A stretch of 48,046 nucleotides of DNA, from positions 1 to 48,046 of the forward strand of contig JAGVYO010000006.1 of NCBI GenBank assembly GCA_018303225.1. Reading direction: 5' to 3'. The position numbers and the translations under genes are program-made. The notes beneath the pieces were generated by a model. That model was not told the DNA's origin and searched no databases. It was given only the letters and a program-made list of their open reading frames with translations. The DNA comes from Candidatus Woesearchaeota archaeon. Its GTDB lineage: Archaea > Nanobdellota > Nanobdellia > Woesearchaeales > JAGVYO01. Below, one piece after another: positions 1 to 7,331 of this stretch. Positions within the stretch are counted from its first letter, which is position 1; every line of letters starts with the position of its first letter.

Positions 1-2201
1 CGCTGGCAGATGCCCTGGATGACGACCCGTTTCTTCGGATCCACATAATGCGACGTCCGGAAGAAGTACGCAGGCAGTAATTTCCTCAGTTCCTCATCAC
101 TGGCATGGAGCACCTTTTCCGTAAGCCCTTTCTGGTCGAGATAGGCCTGCACTGTGGAATGGAACACCTTGAAGCGCTGGTTGCCGAACGACTCAGAGCG
201 GCGCGTATAGTAAAGGGCAAATATGGGCTCGATGCCGCCGCTGACTCCGATATAATGCCGGCCCTCATGAATATAGCCCAACACAATATTTGAGATCGTT
301 CCCGTCGGCGCAATGGACAAGAGGGCAATATTGCGCAACCCTTTCTGCTCTACCAATTGCTGCGTTGCGGGCTCGAGCATCTCCCGGAAAAATGCCCCTT
401 TTGAATATTTCTCAAAGTCAAACACCGGCGAAGAGCCTTTCTCTTCGGCCAATAAAGCAGAAGCCTCGTACGTCACGTTGGCGATGAATTTCCCGATCCT
501 CTCCATCAGCTGGATGCCTTCCTCGCTGTCGTACCCGATGCCCAATTGGTTGAGCATGTCCGCAATGCCCATGTATCCCAATCCCAAGCGCCGGGTCTCC
601 TTGGCGGCCTTGCGCTGCTTCTCCAGCGGGTTTAATGATTCGTTCCAGATCACCACATTGTCTAAAAACCGGGTCAATAAGATCGTAGTTTCGCGCAGCG
701 CATCCCAGTCTATAGAGGCATTCTCGCTATAGCCGTTGTTCACAAAACGGGACAGGTTGACAGAGCCCAGATTGCACGCGCCGCCATCTTCCAACGGAAC
801 TTCGCCGCACGGGTTCGTGGAGCAGATCGGCTTCCCCACATAATTCGAGGGCGAGTATTTGCGCATGGTGCTCCAGAAAATCAAACCCGGCTCTGCGGTT
901 TTATAATTTCCGTCGATGAACAGGTTCCAGATGTCGCGCGCCTTCACCATCCGCTTGAATTCGCCGGTTTCCGCAGAGTCGTAGTACAGCATGAAGTCCC
1001 CGGCGCGGTGGATCGCAAAGTCATACTCTTCCGTGGGCATCGGCACGATGAAATCGCCGAACGCATCCCTCTCCAGGGCATCGTTGAAGCGCTGGCTGTC
1101 CAGCGCTGCACCGATCTTCTGCTTCAGGAAATAGGCCAGCTCGGTCTCGTCTTCAAAGGCCTTGAAGAACTCGTAATGCTCCAATGCCTTGGACGGGATG
1201 CCGAACGAGAAATGCTCGGTCTGCAGCGCGTCTACGCCGTTGAATTTCTTATAGACCAGGATCTTTTCGGTCCCGTAGTCGTTCTGCTCTTTCACGGCCT
1301 GCATGAACTCATCCGAAACTTTTAAGCTGATATTCGCGAACCTGACCTGGGTGTTTTCACGCACCTGCTGTTCAATCTCCTTCAATTGCTTCTCATCAAA
1401 CTTGTTGGACCATTTGCACTGTTCCACGATCTGCTTCGTGACCCAGTTCGGGACTTTCTTGACATTGATGAAGTGCTGCGCATCCGGATGCTTCACGTCC
1501 AGCGTAATCATCAATGCACCGCGACGGCCGGATTGCCCAATCAATCCCGTAGTCAACGAATAAATCTCCATGAAAGAGACCGCGCCCGTAGACTTGTCAG
1601 CGGCATTGTGCACCACAGAATCCCGGGGCCGCAACCCGGAAATATCGACGCCAATCCCCCCGCCATACGAATACGTTCGGGCGCAGTCATAGGCTGCCTT
1701 GTAGATGGATTCGATGTTGTCTTCCGCGATCAGCGTGACGAAGCAATTGGCCAAGGTCTTCAGACGGTAGAGATCACCGGCTCCTGCGATGACGCGCCCG
1801 CCGGGCAAAAACGACCCGCGGTAGAGGCTCTTGTAGAAATCAACAGCCCATTGTTCCTGCTTCGCGTCGGTCTCTTCGACAGCGGCCACATAGGCTGCCA
1901 ATCGTGCGAACACATCCTCGGGCCTTTTTTCAATAGGCGCCCCTTCCAGATTCTTGAGAAAATACTTGTTGGTGTAGATGCTGGTGGCCAGCTCGCTGTT
2001 GCCGAGATAATTGTTCGCGGGATGCACCGGCAGTTCGCCCCTGGCCTGCATCTCGCGCAGCTTGAAGAGGAGTCTTTTGTATGCCTGGATACGGGAAGGA
2101 TCCACCAGCTTGGAAAGCTTGCTTTTGTGCTCAAACATCTGCTGCAGCGTCTCGTCCGATATCGCTGCTTTTAACCCCGATCCCCGCTCCTCTTTCTTCA
2201 T
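1..2201 (-). CDS. nrdJ: Adenosylcobalamin-dependent (class II) ribonucleotide reductase, C-terminus cut by window edge
   Basis: Reduces ribonucleotides to deoxyribonucleotides in the cytoplasm, using a B12-derived radical. At least 733 codons are visible, reading leftwards from ATG 2201, and the frame is still open at base 1. A GAGGTGG ribosome-binding site precedes the start. The N-terminal half carries NCFVTL (first redox cysteine, about residue 153), followed by the glycine-rich YGGGIGVDISGLR stretch. The active-site motif NPCGEVPLEDGGACNLGS lies near residue 465, and the barrel segment APTGTISNI comes later. No ATP-cone precedes the barrel. nrdR lies 26 bp upstream on the same strand, so the pair is probably one transcription unit under NrdR control. 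Family is certain; the class II assignment rests on architecture and the lack of a class III glycyl-radical tail or a partner subunit in view. Confidence 0.93.
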   Translation of the reverse strand, partial: MKKEERGSGLKAAISDETLQQMFEHKSKLSKLVDPSRIQAYKRLLFKLREMQARGELPVHPANNYLGNSELATSIYTNKYFLKNLEGAPIEKRPEDVFARLAAYVAAVEETDAKQEQWAVDFYKSLYRGSFLPGGRVIAGAGDLYRLKTLANCFVTLIAEDNIESIYKAAYDCARTYSYGGGIGVDISGLRPRDSVVHNAADKSTGAVSFMEIYSLTTGLIGQSGRRGALMITLDVKHPDAQHFINVKKVPNWVTKQIVEQCKWSNKFDEKQLKEIEQQVRENTQVRFANISLKVSDEFMQAVKEQNDYGTEKILVYKKFNGVDALQTEHFSFGIPSKALEHYEFFKAFEDETELAYFLKQKIGAALDSQRFNDALERDAFGDFIVPMPTEEYDFAIHRAGDFMLYYDSAETGEFKRMVKARDIWNLFIDGNYKTAEPGLIFWSTMRKYSPSNYVGKPICSTNPCGEVPLEDGGACNLGSVNLSRFVNNGYSENASIDWDALRETTILLTRFLDNVVIWNESLNPLEKQRKAAKETRRLGLGYMGIADMLNQLGIGYDSEEGIQLMERIGKFIANVTYEASALLAEEKGSSPVFDFEKYSKGAFFREMLEPATQQLVEQKGLRNIALLSIAPTGTISNIVLGYIHEGRHYIGVSGGIEPIFALYYTRRSESFGNQRFKVFHSTVQAYLDQKGLTEKVLHASDEELRKLLPAYFFRTSHYVDPKKRVVIQGICQ

Positions 2202-2227
2202 CTAACCATCCCACCTCTTTAAGGTAT

Positions 2228-2680
2228 TTAATGCCTGGCCAGCTTCTGCAGCTCCTTCTGGAAGGAGCGCAGGTCCGCAAATTCCCTGTAGACAGAAGCA
2301 AACCGGATATAGGAAACCTTGTCGATGCTTTTAAGCTTGCTCATGACCAGCTCGCCGATGATGCGGCTCTCCACTTCCGTGCTGTCCCGGTTGCGCAGCT
2401 CAATCTCCACCTCATCCACAATCCGCTCGATCTGCTGCTGCGAGACAGGCCGCTTTTCGCACGCCCGAAGGATGCCCTGGAACAGCTTGTTCCGGTTGAA
2501 CCGTTCTCTTGTACGGTCTTTCTTGATCACCATCAGCTCCACCATCTCCACACGCTCGTACGTGGTGAAGCGTTTTCTGCATTTCAGGCACTCCCGCCTT
2601 CGCCGGGTGGAGAAGGAATCCGTGGTCTCGCGCTTATCCAGGACCCTCGTGTCAGAATGGCTGCAGTAAGGGCATAGCAT
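2228..2680 (-). CDS. nrdR: Transcriptional repressor NrdR
   Basis: A 150-aa nucleotide-sensing repressor of ribonucleotide reductase genes. It starts MLCPYC and has an N-terminal zinc ribbon (CPYC about residues 3-6, CLKC about 31-34) followed by RFTTYERVE and an ATP-cone domain, the normal NrdR order and length. ATG 2680 is chosen over a longer frame from 2716 because GGAGG sits just upstream of it and because family members start at M-x-CPYC. It lies directly upstream of the ribonucleotide reductase gene. NrdR is chiefly a bacterial protein, so its presence in an archaeon is notable, although it does occur in a minority of archaea. Binding of (d)ATP by the ATP-cone is known for the family and inferred here. 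Confidence 0.94.
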   Translation of the reverse strand: MLCPYCSHSDTRVLDKRETTDSFSTRRRRECLKCRKRFTTYERVEMVELMVIKKDRTRERFNRNKLFQGILRACEKRPVSQQQIERIVDEVEIELRNRDSTEVESRIIGELVMSKLKSIDKVSYIRFASVYREFADLRSFQKELQKLARH

Positions 2681-2717
2681 GCGCGGTTCCTCCGGTATAT
2701 TGTGTCTGGTCAGCAAA

Positions 2718-2754
2718 ACACATACAACAGGTTGTGGTGTCGCTGATATTTAAA
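2718..2754 (-). promoter_or_regulatory. nrdR-nrdJ promoter with palindromic operator candidate
   Basis: On the minus strand a TATA box (TTTAAATA, about 2747-2754) lies about 25-30 bp upstream of a dyad. The dyad core is ACAAC-AG-GTTGT (2724-2735), flanked by ACAC (2718-2721) and GTGT (2737-2740). It therefore covers the predicted transcription start, as expected for an autorepressor site. It is shorter and different from the usual bacterial NrdR box, so calling it an NrdR operator is inference. Confidence 0.5.
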
Positions 2755-2912
2755 TCTATCTTTTTTACGATGAATCCCCACCACCCATGGTAGAACAGCA
2801 ACAAAAAAAACACAAACTATCGGATTCTTTCTCCGTGCAACTTCTATTTAAGCATTTCTGTTATAAAATATATAATCGGGTTACCTGCCATATGGAAAAG
2901 ATGTAAATATAA

Positions 2913-3000
2913 CAGAAGACCTAAGTTTTTAATAATATTGTTAGGTCTTCTGAATATAATGGGGCCCATTCAAATATTAATCATTCATGTCCCCCATTAT
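2913..3000. repeat. Two consecutive long hairpins
   Basis: Two perfect inverted repeats stand side by side. The first has 12-bp arms CAGAAGACCTAA (2913-2924) and TTAGGTCTTCTG (2941-2952) with a 16-nt loop. The second has 9-bp arms ATAATGGGG (2956-2964) and CCCCATTAT (2992-3000) with a 27-nt loop. The first arm contains AAGACC and TAGGTCTT, resembling the GGTTTT/AAGACC hairpins at 4.3 and 22.2 kb. They lie in the divergent spacer upstream of both nrdR and the gene at 3255. Their role is unknown. Confidence 0.75.
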
Positions 3001-3030
3001 AGAAGCAAAAAAGAAACGAATTCCTAAAAA

Positions 3031-3177
3031 TGTCAGAATTTTCCATCCAGTCTTTGACTGGTGGCACAAACTTCCTGTGCCAAAGTTCAGAAAATTCTGA
3101 GCATGCTCAAAAACCACATGAAGCAGACTAGCTCTGCTACAAGCACACTACCCATCTGTGATGGGTGGTTTTTGACA
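3031..3177. repeat. Twin-hairpin element, copy 1 (large, branched)
   Basis: Form TG-stem1-GCATGC-stem2-CA. Stem 1 pairs TCAGAATTTT (3033-3042) with AAAATTCTGA (3091-3100). It encloses two smaller hairpins, CCAGTC/GACTGG and GGCACA/TGTGCC. The centre is GCATGC (3101-3106). Stem 2 pairs TCAAAAACCAC (3107-3117) with GTGGTTTTTGA (3165-3175), enclosing AGCAGA/TCTGCT and ACCCAT/ATGGGT. At 147 bp this is the largest of four copies in the window. It sits between divergent genes. Confidence 0.85.
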
Positions 3178-3254
3178 GGTTTAGGCAGAAATATATTAAA
3201 AATCTGAGAATTAAGATTATTTTTATATAGGTGGAATGGCTCCAAGAGTACATC

Positions 3255-3575
3255 ATGGAAAAAACCGCCTTTTTGGAAATCTTCGGCGACAGCCCAATCC
3301 TAAGGGCATTGGACTTTTTGATAGTTACTGAAGACTTTGATTATAGCATGACAGATATCGCCCATCTTTCCGGTGTTGGCTATTCTACATTAAAATTGTT
3401 TTGGGCTAAGCTAGAGGAAAGCAGGATAGTAAGCCAAACCCGAATAGTGGGGAAAGCCAAGATGTACAAGCTGAATCTTGCCAATCCTATTGTCAAGAAA
3501 TTCAGGGATTTCTATTGGGAAACCACGAAGAGAAGCATTAGAGAAGGGGTAAAGGAAAGTCTCGTAACTGCTTAG
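3255..3575 (+). CDS. Small winged-helix DNA-binding protein
   Basis: A 106-aa protein of the winged-helix type. A conserved-looking LFGDSP-like opening (IFGDSPILRALDFLI) leads into a helix-turn-helix (MTDIAHLSGVGYSTLKLFWAKL) and a wing with RIVGKAKMYKLN. Such proteins are usually local transcription regulators in archaea. The frame also allows GTG 3231, but that codon lies next to the TATA box (TTTTTATATA, about 3220-3229). ATG 3255 is about 27 bp downstream of the box, which fits a leaderless mRNA, so I chose it. The target is unknown. It stands alone, just upstream of a toxin-antitoxin pair. Confidence 0.75.
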   Translation: MEKTAFLEIFGDSPILRALDFLIVTEDFDYSMTDIAHLSGVGYSTLKLFWAKLEESRIVSQTRIVGKAKMYKLNLANPIVKKFRDFYWETTKRSIREGVKESLVTA

Positions 3576-3629
3576 CCAATTTCTTTCCCTTCATCGCCAT
3601 CCGGAAACAATGGGCAATAACCAAAAAGC

Positions 3630-3666
3630 TTATATATTAGTTATACTATCTAGTTAACTATTAACT
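3630..3666 (+). promoter_or_regulatory. vapBC promoter with palindromic operator candidate
   Basis: A TATA box (TTATATA, about 3630-3637) is followed, at the expected start-site distance, by the palindrome AGTTAA-CTA-TTAACT (3652-3666). GAGGTG then precedes ATG 3680. A dyad over the start site is the usual layout for autorepression by an antitoxin-toxin complex. Direct binding is inferred. Confidence 0.6.
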
Positions 3667-3679
3667 GAGGTGTTATACA

Positions 3680-3907
3680 ATGATTGCCTGCAAAACCAAG
3701 CGGTGGGGAAACTCCATAGGGATCATCCTGCCGAAAGAGGTAGTCCGGGAAAAGAACATCAAACCCGAGGAAGAGATTCTGCTGGATATTGTGGAGAAGC
3801 GCACGGTATTGCGGGAACTCTTCGGGGCGCTGCGATTCAAGAAATCCACGCCTGCGCTTTTGAGCGAATCCAGAAAGAGCTTGTCGAGCAAGTTTGAGGC
3901 GCCATGA
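3680..3907 (+). CDS. vapB: AbrB/SpoVT-type antitoxin (VapB-like)
   Basis: A 75-aa antitoxin. The N-terminal half is a swapped-hairpin AbrB domain (KTKRWGNSIGIILPKEVVRE, then IKPEEEILLDIVEKR). The C-terminal 30 residues are basic and polar, the part that usually wraps the toxin. The start has a GAGGTG ribosome-binding site. Its stop overlaps the start of the PIN-domain gene by 4 nt (ATGA), the typical coupled antitoxin-toxin order. It probably represses its own promoter through the palindrome at 3652-3666. Confidence 0.88.
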   Translation: MIACKTKRWGNSIGIILPKEVVREKNIKPEEEILLDIVEKRTVLRELFGALRFKKSTPALLSESRKSLSSKFEAP

Positions 3908-4263
3908 AATGCCTGGATACGTATGCACTGGTTGAGATTTCAAGGGGGAATCCAAGCTTTTCAAAGTACGAAGCCGAAGCGTTTCTGATCACGGACGTGA
4001 TCCTTGCGGAATTCTATGGGATTGTCCTCAGGGAGCACGACGAGCGCACGGCTGACTACTGGTTCCGCCGGCTGGCCGCCTACAGCAAGCCCATGAGCAA
4101 AGAACTGCTGGTGGAGTCCGTGAAATACCGGTGCAAGCACCGCGCCAAACGGCTGTCGTTTTTTGATTGCGCCGGATACATATTTGCCCGGAGCCAAAGA
4201 ATACCGTTTGTCACGGGCGACAAAGAGTTTCGGGATGTGGAAGGCGTCGAGTTTGTGAAGTGA
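3904..4263 (+). CDS. vapC: PIN-domain ribonuclease toxin (VapC-like)
   Basis: A 119-aa PIN-domain protein, expected to be a metal-dependent RNase toxin neutralised by the upstream antitoxin. Acidic active-site candidates are D5 (CLDTYAL), the E in LAEFYG, the D in SFFDCAGY and the D in VTGDKEF, matching the four-acid pattern of VapC. Length is normal. Expression is coupled to vapB by a 4-nt overlap. The RNA target cannot be read from the sequence. Confidence 0.88.
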   Translation: MKCLDTYALVEISRGNPSFSKYEAEAFLITDVILAEFYGIVLREHDERTADYWFRRLAAYSKPMSKELLVESVKYRCKHRAKRLSFFDCAGYIFARSQRIPFVTGDKEFRDVEGVEFVK

Positions 4264-4269
4264 CGGCTA

Positions 4270-4419
4270 CGGCAATGTTTTTCTAAGGTCTTCGAATTCA
4301 AAAACCTTACGAAAAACAACGTTTTTCTAAGGTCTTGGAATCAAGAAGATTCCAAAAACCCAACGAAAGCAAAGCTTTCTGGGGTCTTTGAATTCTTCGA
4401 ATTCAAAAACCTTTTAAAG
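4270..4419. repeat. GGTTTT/AAGACC hairpin array, copy A
   Basis: A chain of alternating hairpins, best read on the minus strand. Each unit opens with AAGGTTTTT, has a variable stem (GAATTC-gaa-GAATTC, or GGAATC-ttctt-GATTCC) and closes with AAGACC plus CC or TT and AG. A GAAAGC-GCTTTCGT or AAAAAC-TTTTTCGT linker hairpin follows. About two and a half units are present between vapC and the L11 gene. The same pattern recurs at 22.2 and 23.4 kb. Confidence 0.8.
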
Positions 4420-4420
4420 G
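4411..4420 (+). promoter_or_regulatory. Probable TATA box of the L11 gene
   Basis: CTTTTAAAGG lies about 27-30 bp upstream of ATG 4445, a leaderless arrangement. The box abuts, and partly uses, the last unit of the hairpin array, so the repeat may set the promoter context of this ribosomal gene. Confidence 0.45.
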
Positions 4421-4444
4421 GGCGATTAATTCCTATTCAATCTT

Positions 4445-5296
4445 ATGGCAAAGCAATCCGTACAGGTTCTCGTAAGCGGAGGCCAGGCGACCGCCGCACC
4501 GCCGTTAGGCCCGGCCCTGGGCCCCATGGGCGTGAACATCGGCCAGGTTGTGGGAGATATCAACAAGAAGACCGCCAGCTTTGCCGGCATGCAGGTCCCT
4601 GTCAAAGTCATCGTGGATTCTTCCACCAGGACGTTCGAGATTGAGATCGGTACGCCGCCGGCATCGGCCTTGTTGAAAAAGGAAGCCGGCATTGAGAAAG
4701 GCTCCGGCAATCCGAAAGCAGACAAGGTAGCGGACGTCCTTATCGAGCAGATCATCAAGGTCGCCAAGATGAAAGAGGGCAACCTTCTGGGAAAGACATT
4801 AAAAGAAAAGGTCAAGGAGATCATCGGCACGTGCAATTCCATGGGCATCCTCGTAGAAGGCGTTACGGCCGTAGAAGCCATAAAGCAGGTCAATGAAGGC
4901 AAGTTCGATACGGAAATCAAATCCGAGAAGACCGAATTAACCGCCGAAGAGAAGAAGAAGGTGGAAGAGGAGCGGAAGAGACTGGCCGAAGAGATCCAGA
5001 AGCGCCGTGCCGAGTTCGAAAAGACCGCCAAGGACATCATCGCAGCCATGGCCGGCAAGGAACGCGGAGATATCAAGGCGAAACTGCACGAAGCGGGAAT
5101 CCCCGAAATCATGATCAAGGAGTTGTTACCGGTAGAAGGAGCAGCCGCTGCCGAAGGCGCTGCACCCGGCGCAGCTGGTGCTGGTGCGAAACCGGCCCCA
5201 GGAGCAAAACCCGCTGCGGGTGCGAAACCGGCCGAAGGCGCCAAGGCCGAAGCGCCCAAGAAAGAGGAGAAGAAAGCATCCAAGGAGAAGAAATGA
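4445..5296 (+). CDS. rpl11: Large-subunit ribosomal protein L11 (uL11) with long C-terminal extension
   Basis: A component of the GTPase-associated centre at the base of the ribosomal stalk. Residues 1 to about 160 are a normal archaeal L11: the N-terminal domain has the proline-rich AAPPLGPALGPMGVNIG segment and the C-terminal domain has the rRNA-binding GTCNSMGILVEG. The protein is 283 aa, however, about 120 residues longer than usual. The extension has a charged helical part (about 165-225) and a low-complexity tail with repeated GAKPA units ending in Lys/Glu runs. The gene is away from its usual L1-L10-L12 partners; L10 and L12 are at 46.9-48 kb. Confidence 0.95.
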   Translation: MAKQSVQVLVSGGQATAAPPLGPALGPMGVNIGQVVGDINKKTASFAGMQVPVKVIVDSSTRTFEIEIGTPPASALLKKEAGIEKGSGNPKADKVADVLIEQIIKVAKMKEGNLLGKTLKEKVKEIIGTCNSMGILVEGVTAVEAIKQVNEGKFDTEIKSEKTELTAEEKKKVEEERKRLAEEIQKRRAEFEKTAKDIIAAMAGKERGDIKAKLHEAGIPEIMIKELLPVEGAAAAEGAAPGAAGAGAKPAPGAKPAAGAKPAEGAKAEAPKKEEKKASKEKK

Positions 5297-5397
5297 GCAG
5301 AATAGTTTATTTTTCAGGCAGCATGCATCATCATCGTTAGTTCTACCCATCATTTATTACATCCATCCAAAAAGAGGTGTCGAGAGGGGGCTATAAA

Positions 5398-5718
5398 ATG
5401 AATCAAAATGGACTCAAAAGCAATGGAAAAGTGCCCGCGAAGGTAAACGATCCTATGTTAAGGGAGGTATTGGAAAAAATTATGGGCGATCCAAAATTAG
5501 AGGGCATCACAATTGAAATTGGCGAAACAGTACGGAGCCACCCAAGCACCCGAGCGTGTTTTGAAGTGGTGAAGAACCACGAGGGAACCCTGGAAACCGT
5601 CGCTGAGGGAGGTATTGGTGGATGTGATCATCGGAGAGTAACTTTCAGAACGGCAAATAGCAGTTACACACCAAAAGATGTTTTGGCCTATCTCAGAGAG
5701 CACTATACGGTGTATTGA
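5398..5718 (+). CDS. Hypothetical protein
   Basis: A 106-aa cytoplasmic-looking protein that I do not recognise. ATG 5398 is preferred over an earlier in-frame codon at 5377 because GAGAGGGGG lies 7 nt upstream of it. The sequence is mixed alpha/beta with no membrane segment: an N-terminal charged helix (about 22-36), a strand-rich middle (GITIEIGETVRS) and a final helix (PKDVLAYLREHYTVY). There are two cysteines but no metal motif. It lies about 100 bp after L11 and may be independent of it. Confidence 0.6.
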   Translation: MNQNGLKSNGKVPAKVNDPMLREVLEKIMGDPKLEGITIEIGETVRSHPSTRACFEVVKNHEGTLETVAEGGIGGCDHRRVTFRTANSSYTPKDVLAYLREHYTVY

Positions 5719-5870
5719 CCAAAACATTAATATACTTCTTTCTTTTTTTATTCTTTATGCAATCAATCATGTGTTGTTGCTGATTTCTCCATCGGTTAGT
5801 GTTTAAACTGTTTTTCTGCAGGCCCTTTGTTTTCAGGCTTCTATACATTTCCACAAGGAGGTCATTCACA

Positions 5871-6131
5871 ATGGAGCAATCATCTGAAAAGAAAGACAGC
5901 CGTTTCCGTTCGGCCATAAAGGCATTCTCCTATAGGGTCGTATCCACTTTGATGACGACGGGTGCAGTATTCGCCCTCACTGGAAAAGGGGCCCTGGCTC
6001 TGCAGATTGGGGGCTTCGAGGCCGTCTCGAAGCTGGTCCTGTATTACCTGCACGAGCGGGCATGGAACAGGAAATCATGGAGAAAGAAAATGTCAACGAT
6101 GAAAGCAGGGCATATACAAACAGCCGGGTAA
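5871..6131 (+). CDS. DUF2061 small membrane protein
   Basis: An 86-aa protein of the DUF2061 family. It has two short hydrophobic segments (about residues 20-37 and 41-62) and the family signature around the second, IGGFEAVSKLVLYYLHERAW. The frame is open further upstream, but AAGGAGG at 5855-5861 places the start at ATG 5871. Its function is unknown in all organisms. It forms a short same-strand group with the gene 10 bp downstream. Confidence 0.8.
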   Translation: MEQSSEKKDSRFRSAIKAFSYRVVSTLMTTGAVFALTGKGALALQIGGFEAVSKLVLYYLHERAWNRKSWRKKMSTMKAGHIQTAG

Positions 6132-6141
6132 GGGGTTAAAA

Positions 6142-6522
6142 ATGGCAGGTTATCAAGCACCAAACAACCAGACAATCAAAGGAGAGAAACCAGTTGGAAG
6201 ATTAGGGGGTGAATTGGAGAAACTGGTGGGCGGATTTAGTTTCATTAAAAGCATCGTGGTAGAGAGTGGAAGAAAAGGGGGCATGTATACCCCGCACCCG
6301 CGCATCATTTACAAAATGGATACTGCTACAGGCCTCTTGGCGCGCGGCTATGGCGGAAAAGGCACCCAGGGGTACCAGCCGCTGAACATTATCGTGAGCA
6401 CCAACGGCACCAATGGAGAAATAAGGCAACATGAGGTTTCTGAAGAGGATCGCCAAACGATCTTCCGTGATCGGGTAGGGGAGGTAAAGGAATATCTGAA
6501 AAGAACCTATGGAGAGAAATAA
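6142..6522 (+). CDS. Hypothetical protein
   Basis: A 126-aa soluble protein that I do not recognise. It is glycine-rich in the middle (ARGYGGKGTQGYQPLNIIVS) and ends in a charged helix (DRVGEVKEYLKRTYGEK). AAGGGG lies just upstream of the start. Its 3' end overlaps the convergent dtdA gene by 16 nt, so the last residues are double-coding, which supports the frame being truly translated. No cysteine motif or membrane segment is present. Confidence 0.6.
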   Translation: MAGYQAPNNQTIKGEKPVGRLGGELEKLVGGFSFIKSIVVESGRKGGMYTPHPRIIYKMDTATGLLARGYGGKGTQGYQPLNIIVSTNGTNGEIRQHEVSEEDRQTIFRDRVGEVKEYLKRTYGEK

Positions 6523-7331
6523 CCTATCTTGTCCGTCCGCTCAAACGGGATATTCAGCTCGTTCAATAAATCAATAATCCGCTGCTTCTCTTTTCCCATT
6601 CCTTTCCAGTCCAAGAGAACAAAATCAGTTTTCTCTTTGATCTTTTCAATGCCCTGCTGCAGCATCTCTTTGTCCAGCTTTTCCAGGTGGTATTTCGGGC
6701 AGATGTGGCCCAAAGCAATGTCCGTCCGTTCCATCACCTTGTTGAACGTGGGACAGTAATGCAGGCCGCCCAACCCTAAAGCGATTTTATATTTCTTTCC
6801 GGAATCATTTTGCAGCGCATGCATAATCGTCTTCGCAATGATTTCACCGGCCTCTTTATTCTGCCACTGTTCTTCATTGCTCCCAATCTCGATGAAAAAG
6901 CACGGTTTGCCCACAACCGGCCCGTGATGCGTCGCTTCCAGGGTGATCTCATAATCCAGATGCGCCGCCAACTCCTTCAGTTTCAGGAATGCATTTTTCA
7001 GATAGACCGCGGACGAAACGCAGAGCGTCCGGTCTTTCCCGCCGAAATCCGCTTTGTTCCAGTTGCCGGGCGCATGGCACGACAGGGAATGCACGCCCTC
7101 CTTGCTCTGGTGCTTGGTGGCAAAAACAAATAAATCGGCATCAATCTTTTTATCAACATTCTCTAAGTAAATCGATTCGGTTTCTGCGGTGTAGAGAAGG
7201 ATATCCTTGAATTCAAAGACGGGATTAGTCTCGAATTTTTCCGTGGTCTCCTTGAAATCAAACAAGGAAAGCAACTGCTCTCGGATATTCATCCCGGCTG
7301 CATCTTTTTTGGAGGCAATGATCGCTTTCAT
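6507..7331 (-). CDS. dtdA: D-aminoacyl-tRNA deacylase, archaeal type
   Basis: Hydrolyses D-amino acids wrongly attached to tRNA and so recycles the tRNA. 274 aa, close to the usual archaeal length. Recognisable family motifs are KHQSKEGVHSLSCHAPGNW (about residue 92 on), ATHHGPVVGKPCFFIEIGS in the middle and GGLHYCPTFNKV later. The histidines in these motifs are the likely metal/catalytic ligands. ATG 7331 is chosen because the protein then starts MKAIIASKKDAAG, as in homologues, and overlaps the mutY stop by 4 nt (ATGA), showing translational coupling with the DNA repair gene upstream. Confidence 0.92.
   Translation of the reverse strand: MKAIIASKKDAAGMNIREQLLSLFDFKETTEKFETNPVFEFKDILLYTAETESIYLENVDKKIDADLFVFATKHQSKEGVHSLSCHAPGNWNKADFGGKDRTLCVSSAVYLKNAFLKLKELAAHLDYEITLEATHHGPVVGKPCFFIEIGSNEEQWQNKEAGEIIAKTIMHALQNDSGKKYKIALGLGGLHYCPTFNKVMERTDIALGHICPKYHLEKLDKEMLQQGIEKIKEKTDFVLLDWKGMGKEKQRIIDLLNELNIPFERTDKIGYFSP

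Noticed and set aside
1386..2174. Long plus-strand open frame of 262 codons
   Set aside because: It is antisense to the ribonucleotide reductase gene, whose motifs are unmistakable in the minus frame. The G/C-biased third positions create the shadow.
3031..3177. Multi-branched hairpins read as a tRNA, riboswitch or viral-type origin
   Set aside because: There is no tRNA T-loop or CCA end, no replication-initiator gene nearby, and the same architecture recurs at several gene ends with unrelated stem sequences. A dispersed repeat explains it better.
5398..6522. Paralogy between the hypothetical proteins at 5398 and 6142
   Set aside because: Both have a glycine-rich middle and a similar final helix, but I cannot align them convincingly by eye.
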